64,000 bases of DNA from a bacterium HR15. Lineage in GTDB: Bacteria; Armatimonadota; Fimbriimonadia; Fimbriimonadales; GBS-DC. Where the stretch lies: positions 1-64,000 of the forward strand of contig BEHR01000018.1 in NCBI GenBank assembly GCA_002898555.1, in the 5' to 3' direction. The position numbers and the translations under genes are program-made. Below, piece after piece: positions 8,641-14,656 of this stretch (positions within the stretch are counted from its first letter, which is position 1; each line of letters starts with the position of its first letter). A model generated the notes under the pieces. It did not search any database. It was not told the origin of the DNA and saw only the letters and a list, made by a program, of their open reading frames with translations.

Positions 8641-8660
8641 CGCAAACTGCCTCGTCGCAT
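8505..8660 (-). CDS. Signal peptide segment of the Rhs gene (frame-separated)
   Basis: ATG 8660 follows AAGGAGG at eight bases. The peptide has a basic start (MRRGSLRWVRQ, KGTAK), a hydrophobic core (AFAAVLCVSLVV) and a plausible signal peptidase site after GVAA: a Sec signal peptide. It ends at TAA 8505-8507, immediately after a run of eight G on the coding strand. One extra G would join it in frame to GGVNSVNTL of the Rhs body. It is thus almost certainly the true N-terminus of the Rhs protein, with the gene currently drawn out of frame. Confidence 0.75.
   Translation of the reverse strand: MRRGSLRWVRQVLAQKGTAKAFAAVLCVSLVVPPQFGVAAELARTRSLRGG
8508..8515 (-). other. Homopolymer G(8) tract at the Rhs frame switch
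   Basis: Coding-strand CTGCGGGGGGGGTAAAT. With eight G the signal peptide frame reads CGG GGG GGG TAA; with nine G (or six) it reads on into the Rhs body. Possible explanations are phase variation, transcriptional slippage or an assembly error. Confidence 0.7.
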
Positions 8661-8699
8661 CACCATCGCCTCCTTCGCCATTTCCAAAGGTACGCTGCT

Positions 8700-9114
8700 A
8701 TTGATGGCACATCCTGCAGGGGTTTGTCAAGGGGGGAACGAAAAAAGGCTTTTGAGTTCAAAAAGTGCCGTCAAGACCCTGAAGACGCTAAAAACCGTCC
8801 GCTGCCCGCGCATTTTTTTCAACTTTCCGAACAGCCCCACAGGGCAAGGACACCCTTGCCCACAGCCGCACCTGCTGCCGCCCCATCGCCCTTGAAAAGG
8901 CGCACAGACTTCAGCTCGGCACTGCGTGTGTCAGCGCCGTTGGCGCCACTCGCGCCTCAAAATGGGTGGGCAAGGCAGCGCGGTACCGCACACGCTGGTT
9001 CTTGCACCGTCTGCTTCTCACCTCCTTGCTGGTTGGGGTATTCGTCAAGCGGGTTGGGATTCCTGCTGTGGCGGGTGGCGAGTGGTGAGAGGTGAATCGG
9101 GTTTTTGGGCAGAC
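8700..9114. other. Gene-free stretch upstream of the Rhs and M16 genes
   Basis: No coding region is supported here. It holds a short hairpin GGGCAAGG/CCTTGCCC at about 8842-8861, and a degenerate GGCGGGTGGCGAGTGGTGAG stretch near 9070-9090 that resembles the one at 48600-48670. The Rhs promoter should lie near its left end, but no convincing -10/-35 pair was seen. Confidence 0.4.
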
Positions 9115-9262
9115 AAAATTTTCTTTTCCGGGGTACCCCAAAATTTTTTCTCTGGGGTACCCAAAATTTTCTTTTCCGGGGTACCCTGCTGGGTCGGAAA
9201 AGAAAATTTTGCCGTCTGGGTCAGAGAAAAAATTTTGCTGCTGGGTCGGAAAAGAAAATTTT
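9115..9262. repeat. Composite nested palindrome (A-B-A / A'-B'-A')
   Basis: Three direct units, AAAATTTTCTTTTCC+GGGGTACCC (9115-9138), AAAATTTTTTCTCT+GGGGTACCC (9140-9162) and a second A unit (9163-9186), are followed by three inverted units, GGGTCGGAAAAGAAAATTTT (9191-9210), GGGTCAGAGAAAAAATTTT (9218-9236) and again GGGTCGGAAAAGAAAATTTT (9243-9262). The whole folds as one stem of about 70 base pairs. Unit B matches the palindromes at 23470 and 24685. Confidence 0.85.
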
Positions 9263-9364
9263 GCACGCAGGTTTGCCCCTACACGCTGGGAGGTTTGCCC
9301 TTTAGGGGCATGCGCTTTTGTCTACGCATCCAGATCGCTCGACAACCTTTCGGAACGGAGTAAG

Positions 9365-9370
9365 GTATAC
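9365..9370 (+). promoter_or_regulatory. -10 box TATACT, leaderless type (M16 peptidase)
   Basis: AAGGTATACT ends nine bases before ATG 9380, so the transcript should begin at or next to the start codon. No ribosome site precedes the ATG. Confidence 0.6.
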
Positions 9371-9379
9371 TTTTCCGCT

Positions 9380-10648
9380 ATGACACTGGTTCACGCGACG
9401 CTTTCGAACGGCATTCGCATCGTGATGGAGCCTGTGCCGACAGTCCAGTCGGTTGCGATATGTGTCTGGGTCAAGAGCGGCTCCCGTTATGAGCAGCCTC
9501 ACCAATATGGAATGGCGCACTTCCTGGAGCATATGCTGTTCAAGGGCACCACGAATCGCACCGCTTTCCAGATTGCTCAGGAGATTGAAGGGCGTGGCGG
9601 TATTCTGAACGCCTCCACCGGCAAGGAGCTGACCTGCTACTATGCCCGCGTGCTGAGCGAACATCTGCCAATCGCGGTCGAAGTGCTGAGCGACCTGTTG
9701 CTGAACGCCAAGCTGGACCCCGATGAGCTGGAACGCGAGAAGGGCGTCATCATGGAAGAGATGCGCATGATTGAGGATACTCCCGACGAGGTGGTCCATG
9801 ACCTGTTTGCGGAGGTTCACTGGGCAGGTCATCCGTTGGGGCGGCGCATCATTGGCATGCCCGAAACGGTCCGCATGTTCACCCGCGAGGGGTTGCAAGA
9901 GTTTATTCATGCCCACTACTTGCCTGAACGCATCGTCATCTCGGCGGCGGGCAATCTGGAACCCGATACGCTGGTGCAGGAGGTGGAGCGATGGCTGGGC
10001 GCATGGCGTCCGAATCCGGAGGTCGCACCTGCGGATTCCACTCCCCCGCCCCGCAAGGCACATGACCGTCTCCAGATCCAGCTCTTTGCGCGTGAGGTGG
10101 AGCAGGTGCATTTCTGCATCGGCGTCGATGGTGTCTCGTTTATGGACGAGCGGCGATACGCGCTGGCAGTGCTGAACAGCCTGCTGGGCGGCAGCATGTT
10201 CAGCCGACTCTGGCAGGAGATTCGCGAGCAGCGCGGACTGGTGTATGACATCGGCAGCTACTCATCACCCATGTCGGATGGGGGGCTGTTTGTGATCTAT
10301 GGTGGAACTTCTGCGGAACATTTTGACCAAGTGGTGGAGCTGGTGCATGCGGAGCTGGATCGCCTCCGCTGCGAGCCGCCCAGCAAAGAGGAGACGCTCA
10401 GCGCACGCAATCAGCTCAAGGGAACGCGCGTGCTGGCATTAGAGGCGATGCAGACCCGTGCCGAACTTATCGGCAGCGAGACGCTCATGCGGGGTGAGGT
10501 GATTCCGATGGAGGAAGTCATCGCCCGAATCGACGCCGTCACACCCGAACAGATTCATGCACTTGCCGCCGAGCTGTTCGAACCCGATCGGCGTACAATC
10601 GTCGCTATCACCCCAGCCAACACCGCTTTGTCCGAACAAATCGGGTAA
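9380..10648 (+). CDS. M16-family zinc peptidase (processing peptidase-like)
   Basis: 422 residues. HFLEH at residues 47-51 is the inverted HxxEH zinc site of M16 peptidases, with the downstream acidic region EREKGVIMEEMRM supplying the third ligand; the C-terminal half has SRLWQEIREQRGLVYDI, the conserved R...Y segment of the second domain. The length fits the PqqL/mitochondrial processing peptidase-like subfamily. The frame is open upstream to 9092 but that part runs through the A/T-rich palindrome, and the protein family starts at MTLVHATLSNG; ATG 9380 lies nine bases after TATACT. Probably a cytoplasmic or periplasmic oligopeptidase. Followed by tatA, whose -10 box overlaps its stop codon. 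Confidence 0.93.
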   Translation: MTLVHATLSNGIRIVMEPVPTVQSVAICVWVKSGSRYEQPHQYGMAHFLEHMLFKGTTNRTAFQIAQEIEGRGGILNASTGKELTCYYARVLSEHLPIAVEVLSDLLLNAKLDPDELEREKGVIMEEMRMIEDTPDEVVHDLFAEVHWAGHPLGRRIIGMPETVRMFTREGLQEFIHAHYLPERIVISAAGNLEPDTLVQEVERWLGAWRPNPEVAPADSTPPPRKAHDRLQIQLFAREVEQVHFCIGVDGVSFMDERRYALAVLNSLLGGSMFSRLWQEIREQRGLVYDIGSYSSPMSDGGLFVIYGGTSAEHFDQVVELVHAELDRLRCEPPSKEETLSARNQLKGTRVLALEAMQTRAELIGSETLMRGEVIPMEEVIARIDAVTPEQIHALAAELFEPDRRTIVAITPANTALSEQIG

Positions 10649-10651
10649 AAT
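10646..10651 (+). promoter_or_regulatory. -10-like TAAAAT overlapping the M16 stop codon
   Basis: CGGGTAAAATAG: the TAA of the peptidase gene is the first half of the box. tatA begins 18 bases later behind its own GGAGG site. Confidence 0.4.
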
Positions 10652-10669
10652 AGAGAACGGAGGCGGACT

Positions 10670-10870
10670 ATGTTCGGAAGCATCGGCTTTAGCGAAATCA
10701 TGGTACTGCTCGTCATCGCGCTGCTTATCTTCGGTCCGCGCAAGCTGCCGGAGATTGCGCGATCGGTCGGGCAAGCGATGCGCGAATTCAAAAAGGCAGG
10801 CGAGGAGGTCACACGCTCTTTCGAAGAGCCGATGGAAGAGCTGCGCGATGACTTCACCCGCTATCCTTAG
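10670..10870 (+). CDS. tatA: Twin-arginine translocase subunit TatA/TatB-like
   Basis: 66 residues: N-terminal membrane helix (SEIMVLLVIALLIFG), the conserved FGPRKLPEIARSVGQ hinge and amphipathic helix, and a short acidic tail. This is the TatA/E fold of the Sec-independent folded-protein export machine. A ribosome site CGGAGG precedes the ATG at eight bases. A second, shorter TatA is at 40451-40624; tatC is not in the window. SecG follows downstream on the same strand. Confidence 0.93.
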   Translation: MFGSIGFSEIMVLLVIALLIFGPRKLPEIARSVGQAMREFKKAGEEVTRSFEEPMEELRDDFTRYP

Positions 10871-10919
10871 TGGGATGACCGCCTGCCAGCAGTAGCCGAC
10901 TATCAGAGGGAGCTAAACG

Positions 10920-11150
10920 ATGGAAATCGTCAAGCAGGTACTAACTTGGGTCGACATTTTCGTGATGGCGGTGTTTATCGGGCTGGTTGCCATTCAGACC
11001 TCGCGGGCGGAGGGCATTTTTAGTCCTGGCTCGGCCGAAGGGACTTACATCAAGGCAAAGCCCGGCTTCGAGGACAACCTCTCCAGACTGACGCTGATTC
11101 TGGCAATTGCCTTCTTCGTGTTGACGGCGATAGTGACCTATATGCCGTAG
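10920..11150 (+). CDS. secG: Preprotein translocase subunit SecG
   Basis: 76 residues with two hydrophobic segments (about 9-26 and 54-73) flanking the conserved cytoplasmic loop: IQTSRAEGIFSPGSAEG corresponds to the VQ-S-K-GGL-GAFGG region of SecG. It is the small accessory subunit of SecYEG. The ribosome site GAGGGAG lies just before the ATG. Followed by two copies of a GC-rich intergenic repeat. Confidence 0.85.
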   Translation: MEIVKQVLTWVDIFVMAVFIGLVAIQTSRAEGIFSPGSAEGTYIKAKPGFEDNLSRLTLILAIAFFVLTAIVTYMP

Positions 11151-11154
11151 GCAG

Positions 11155-11183
11155 TTCGGCTCGGCGGGAGCCTCGCCCTCCAT
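11155..11183. repeat. TTCGGCTCGGC-type dispersed repeat, copy 1
   Basis: TTCGGCTCGGCGGGAGCCTCGCCCTCCAT; differs from copy 2 (11195-11223) at one base and from copy 3 inside glnD (14855-14883) at three. Confidence 0.75.
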
Positions 11184-11194
11184 TTGAAAGTTTT

Positions 11195-11223
11195 TTCGGC
11201 TCGGCAGGAGCCTCGCCCTCCAT
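11195..11223. repeat. TTCGGCTCGGC-type dispersed repeat, copy 2
   Basis: Second copy 12 bases after copy 1, in the same orientation, in the secG-hydrolase intergenic gap. Confidence 0.75.
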
Positions 11224-11273
11224 GCGTGGGTTGTGGGTAGGATTTCCTTCGTGCCGAGTGAATCAGGGTTCCT

Positions 11274-12344
11274 ATGATGAGAGCGACGCGGCTGTTTCCG
11301 ATTTGGGGCTTATGGCTGCTGGTGGGGCTGACGGGCTGCACACAGGCACAGAACAACCCGACACCCGACCCCGACTGGATCTTCGGCTACGATAAAAACC
11401 TGCCTCTCGGTCCCGAAGAGAGCGTAGCGGAGGAGACCAACGCCTACACCTGCTACAAGGTGGTCTATCGCAGCGCGCGCGATCAGCGCGTACCTGCCTT
11501 TCTTGTGCTACCCAAAAACCGTCCAGAAGGGCAGAAACTTCCCTGTGTGATACTCATGCATGGGCTGGGCGGCGATAAGTCGATGCTCAAGATGCTCTGG
11601 CCGATGCTCACCAACGCGGGCTACGCGCTGTTTGCGATTGATGCGCAGTATCACGGCGAGCGCAAGCCCAAAGACCCGCTCCCCTTCTTCGGAGTCTATC
11701 CCTACTACTCGCGCGACGCGCTGATTCAGACCGTGATCGACCTGCGCCGCGCGGTGGACTATCTCGAAACGCGCCCCGAAATTGACTCCAAGCGTATCGG
11801 CTACATCGGCGCAAGCATGGGCGGGATACTCGGCGCGATATTCGCAGGTGTCGATGAGCGCGTGCAAGCGCCCATTCTGCTGGTCGCGGGTGGTAACTGG
11901 AAAATCATGATGGACAAGAGCGTCCTGTCTGTCTTTCGCCAGAATCGCGAGAACCGCCCCTCCAAAGAGATCGAGCAGGCGTTAAAGGCGATGGAAATTG
12001 TCGACCCTATCCATTGGGTGGGGCGCATCAGCCCGCGCCCTGTGTTGATGATTAATGGCGATGCGGACGATGTGGTGCCCGTCGAATCGAACAAGGCACT
12101 GCACGAGGCAGCACGCGAGCCGAAAAAGGTTATCTGGTATAAGGGTGGACATGTGCCGCCACCGACCGAAATGCCGAAAGTGCTGGATACCATCATGCGC
12201 TGGCTCGATGAGCACCTCAAAGGTCAGGCGCAGAGCACCTCCTTCTGGCAGGAGTGGCGCAATCGCTTGCGAGCAGCGGCGGCACTCGCAGCGCTTGCCC
12301 TGTGGCAAACATTGCGGCAGTGGATGATGAGCCTCCTTCCATGA
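11274..12344 (+). CDS. Alpha/beta hydrolase lipoprotein (dienelactone hydrolase-like)
   Basis: 356 residues beginning MMRATRLFPIWGLWLLVGLTGC: a lipoprotein signal with lipobox LTGC, so the enzyme is probably membrane-tethered outside the cytoplasm. Nucleophile elbow GASMGG (Ser near residue 181), acid in MINGDADDVVP (near 263) and His in GGHVPPP (near 294) complete an alpha/beta hydrolase triad. The substrate is unknown; similar proteins are called acetyl xylan esterases or dienelactone hydrolases. Its last codons hold the start of the next gene (ATGA overlap at 12341-12344), so the two are translationally coupled. Confidence 0.85.
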   Translation: MMRATRLFPIWGLWLLVGLTGCTQAQNNPTPDPDWIFGYDKNLPLGPEESVAEETNAYTCYKVVYRSARDQRVPAFLVLPKNRPEGQKLPCVILMHGLGGDKSMLKMLWPMLTNAGYALFAIDAQYHGERKPKDPLPFFGVYPYYSRDALIQTVIDLRRAVDYLETRPEIDSKRIGYIGASMGGILGAIFAGVDERVQAPILLVAGGNWKIMMDKSVLSVFRQNRENRPSKEIEQALKAMEIVDPIHWVGRISPRPVLMINGDADDVVPVESNKALHEAAREPKKVIWYKGGHVPPPTEMPKVLDTIMRWLDEHLKGQAQSTSFWQEWRNRLRAAAALAALALWQTLRQWMMSLLP

Positions 12345-13402
12345 AGGCGCTCATTCTGGCGGGGGGAAAGGGCACACGCTTGCGCCCTATCACCTACAGC
12401 ATGGCGAAACAGCTCGTGCCCGTCGCCAACAAGCCTGTGCTGTTTTATGGGCTGGAGGCGGTGGCACAAGCCGGCATTCGAGAGGTGGGCATGATTGTGG
12501 GTGAGACCGCTGCCGAGATTCAAGCGGCGGTGGGGGATGGCTCACGCTGGGGGCTGCAGGTGACCTACATTCCACAGCCTGAACCGCTGGGGTTGGCGCA
12601 CGCGGTGCTGGTCGCGGAGCCTTTCCTGGGCGAGACGCCCTTCCTAATGTATCTGGGCGACAACATAATCAAGTCCAGCATCACGCCCCTGGTGCGCGAG
12701 TTCGAACGCGACCGCCCAAACGCGCTGATTCTGCTGGCGGAAGTGCCCAATCCACAGGAGTTCGGCGTGGCGGTCGTGCGTGGACGGCGGGTGGTCAAAC
12801 TCATCGAAAAGCCTAAGGAGCCACCCTCCCCCTTCGCCCTCGTAGGTGTCTATCTCTTTGACCATCATATCTTTGAGGCAGCGCGCGCCATCAAACCCTC
12901 ATGGCGCAACGAGCTGGAAATCACCGACGCCATCCAGTACCTCATCGACCACCGCTATACCGTGCGCTGGCACACCATCACAGGCTGGTGGAAGGACACG
13001 GGTAGCCTCGACGCGCTGCTGGAAGCGAACCGCCTCGTGTTGGAAGACCTCGAAAGCTGTATAGAGGGCGAAGTGGTGGAATGTCAACTGCATGGGCGCG
13101 TGGCAATTGGAAAGGGGAGTCGGCTGACCCGCTGCACCATTCGCGGTCCCGCCATCATCGGGCAGAACTGCACACTAAAAGAGTGCTATATCGGCCCCTT
13201 CACTTCGATTGGCGATGGGGTGCAGCTACACGCCTGCGAAGTGGAGTACAGCATTGTGCTGGACGGCAGCCGCATCGAGGGCATCGAGCCGCGTATCGAG
13301 CATAGCCTGCTGGGTAAGAATGTGCTGGTGTCGGGCAAGGCGCGTCGTCCGCGTGCCCTGCGCCTAATGCTCGGCGACAGCAGCAGCGTGGAGCTACCGT
13401 AG
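12341..13402 (+). CDS. rmlA: Glucose-1-phosphate thymidylyltransferase, long form
   Basis: 353 residues. The nucleotidyltransferase signature GGKGTRLRP is at residues 8-16, followed by VPVANKPVLFYGLEA and the sugar-binding LGLAHAV region; after about residue 245 there is a left-handed beta-helix tail (IGKGSRLTRCTIRGPAIIG), which marks the long RmlA family. It makes dTDP-glucose (or another NDP-sugar) for cell-surface polysaccharide. Start ATG 12341 overlaps the hydrolase stop; the longer frame to 12254 is shadow. No other dTDP-rhamnose genes are nearby, so substrate assignment is by family. Confidence 0.88.
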   Translation: MKALILAGGKGTRLRPITYSMAKQLVPVANKPVLFYGLEAVAQAGIREVGMIVGETAAEIQAAVGDGSRWGLQVTYIPQPEPLGLAHAVLVAEPFLGETPFLMYLGDNIIKSSITPLVREFERDRPNALILLAEVPNPQEFGVAVVRGRRVVKLIEKPKEPPSPFALVGVYLFDHHIFEAARAIKPSWRNELEITDAIQYLIDHRYTVRWHTITGWWKDTGSLDALLEANRLVLEDLESCIEGEVVECQLHGRVAIGKGSRLTRCTIRGPAIIGQNCTLKECYIGPFTSIGDGVQLHACEVEYSIVLDGSRIEGIEPRIEHSLLGKNVLVSGKARRPRALRLMLGDSSSVELP

Positions 13403-13450
13403 GAAGCGAAAATTTCAGGTGCTGAGCCACACGATAAGTGTTTCATGGAA

Positions 13451-14602
13451 TCAGCGTCGGGCGAGCAGTATGGACGCCAGCAACGCGAGCGACGCGCCCA
13501 TCAGGAAAGCCGCTTGAAACCCGAATGCTTGCCATATCAGCCCGAACAGCAGGCTGGCGGGCAGCATGCCGATGCCCACCACGAAATGGAACGCGCCAAA
13601 TGCCTGACCCCGCTGGTCGGGCGGAACCAGCTCGGCAACCAGTGCGCGCTCCGTGCCCTCCGTCAGCGCGAAATAGAGCGCGTACAACCCGAACAGCGCC
13701 CAGATGTGCCACGCCGCGCTGGCAAAACCGAACCCCGCGTAAACCAGCGCATAGACCAACCAGCCGAGAATCAACACTTGCGGGCGTCCCCAGCGGTCGG
13801 AAAGCAAACCACCCGGCGTGGAGAGCAGACTCTTGAGCAGGTGTTGCCCTGCCCACAGCAATGGCACAAAAGCCGTGCCAACTCCCACCTGCTGCGCACG
13901 CAACAGGAGAAACGCATCACTGGAGTTGCCTAAGGTGAAAACGAAGATACATAGCAAGAACCAGCGGAACTTGCCCCTGGGCAGGCTCAAACGCCTCGGT
14001 TCAGCTGTGTCCGTAGGCGATGGCTCCGACACCCTGCGCATGCCGTACACCAGCACGACCAGCGAGAGCAATGCAGGGACCGCCGCCAACCAAAACACAA
14101 GGCGATAATCCTTCGGGGCAAGTAGCAGGATGCCAGACGCTAATAGTGGACCTATCGCCGCCCCCAGATGGTCCATTCCCCGATGAAAGCCGAACGCCAG
14201 CCCACGCGCGTCAGGAAGGGTGGCATGCGCGATCAGCGCGTCGCGCGGTGCCGTGCGCAACCCCTTGCCCAGCCGATCGGCAAAGCGCAGACACAGCACC
14301 TGCCACGGCGCCGTCACCAGAGCCAGCAACGGGCGCGTCAACACCGCCAACCCGTACCCGAACATCGTCAGGAGCTTATGTCTGCCGAAACGGTCTGCCA
14401 ACCAGCCTGAAACAAGTTTCAGCAAGCTTGCGGTCATCTCGGCGATGCCCTCAATCAACCCGATGAACGCCACGGACGCGCCCAGTTGGGCCAGAAAGAG
14501 AGGCAGCAGCGGGTAAATCATCTCACTACTGGTATCGTTCAGCAGACTGACTGCCCCCAGCGCTATGACCGCTTTCGGCAAACGCGCTTGCTGTTGTGCC
14601 AT
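13451..14602 (-). CDS. Major facilitator superfamily transporter
   Basis: 383 residues starting MAQQQARLPKAVIALGAVSL at ATG 14602. About eleven or twelve hydrophobic segments; the loop 2-3 motif GWLADRFGRHK and its second-half counterpart GGLLSDRWGRPQ are MFS signatures, and SLLNDTSSEMIYPLLPLFL at the start is typical of a subgroup often labelled multidrug or hexuronate-type exporters. The open frame extends far upstream to 15148, but that lies inside glnD on the other strand. A TATTCT box nine bases before the ATG suggests a leaderless transcript, divergent from glnD. Substrate unknown. Confidence 0.88.
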   Translation of the reverse strand: MAQQQARLPKAVIALGAVSLLNDTSSEMIYPLLPLFLAQLGASVAFIGLIEGIAEMTASLLKLVSGWLADRFGRHKLLTMFGYGLAVLTRPLLALVTAPWQVLCLRFADRLGKGLRTAPRDALIAHATLPDARGLAFGFHRGMDHLGAAIGPLLASGILLLAPKDYRLVFWLAAVPALLSLVVLVYGMRRVSEPSPTDTAEPRRLSLPRGKFRWFLLCIFVFTLGNSSDAFLLLRAQQVGVGTAFVPLLWAGQHLLKSLLSTPGGLLSDRWGRPQVLILGWLVYALVYAGFGFASAAWHIWALFGLYALYFALTEGTERALVAELVPPDQRGQAFGAFHFVVGIGMLPASLLFGLIWQAFGFQAAFLMGASLALLASILLARR

Positions 14603-14611
14603 TTCTGCAGA

Positions 14612-14617
14612 AGAATA
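14612..14617 (-). promoter_or_regulatory. -10 box TATTCT, leaderless type (MFS gene)
   Basis: On the minus strand AGGTATTCT ends nine bases before ATG 14602. It is back to back with the glnD box at 14644-14649. Confidence 0.5.
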
Positions 14618-14643
14618 CCTAACCCAACAGGCAAAAGGACGGG

Positions 14644-14649
14644 TACAAT
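14644..14649 (+). promoter_or_regulatory. -10 box TACAAT, leaderless type (glnD)
   Basis: GGGTACAAT ends seven bases before GTG 14657, matching the spacing at tsaD and pth. Confidence 0.6.
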
Positions 14650-14656
14650 CTTCTTT

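Noticed and set aside
9115-9262. CRISPR-like array
   Set aside because: Units are inverted relative to each other and abut with almost no spacers; it is a nested palindrome, not a direct repeat-spacer array.
9092-9379. N-terminal extension of the M16 peptidase
   Set aside because: These codons are the palindromic repeat itself; the family starts at the ATG nine bases after TATACT.
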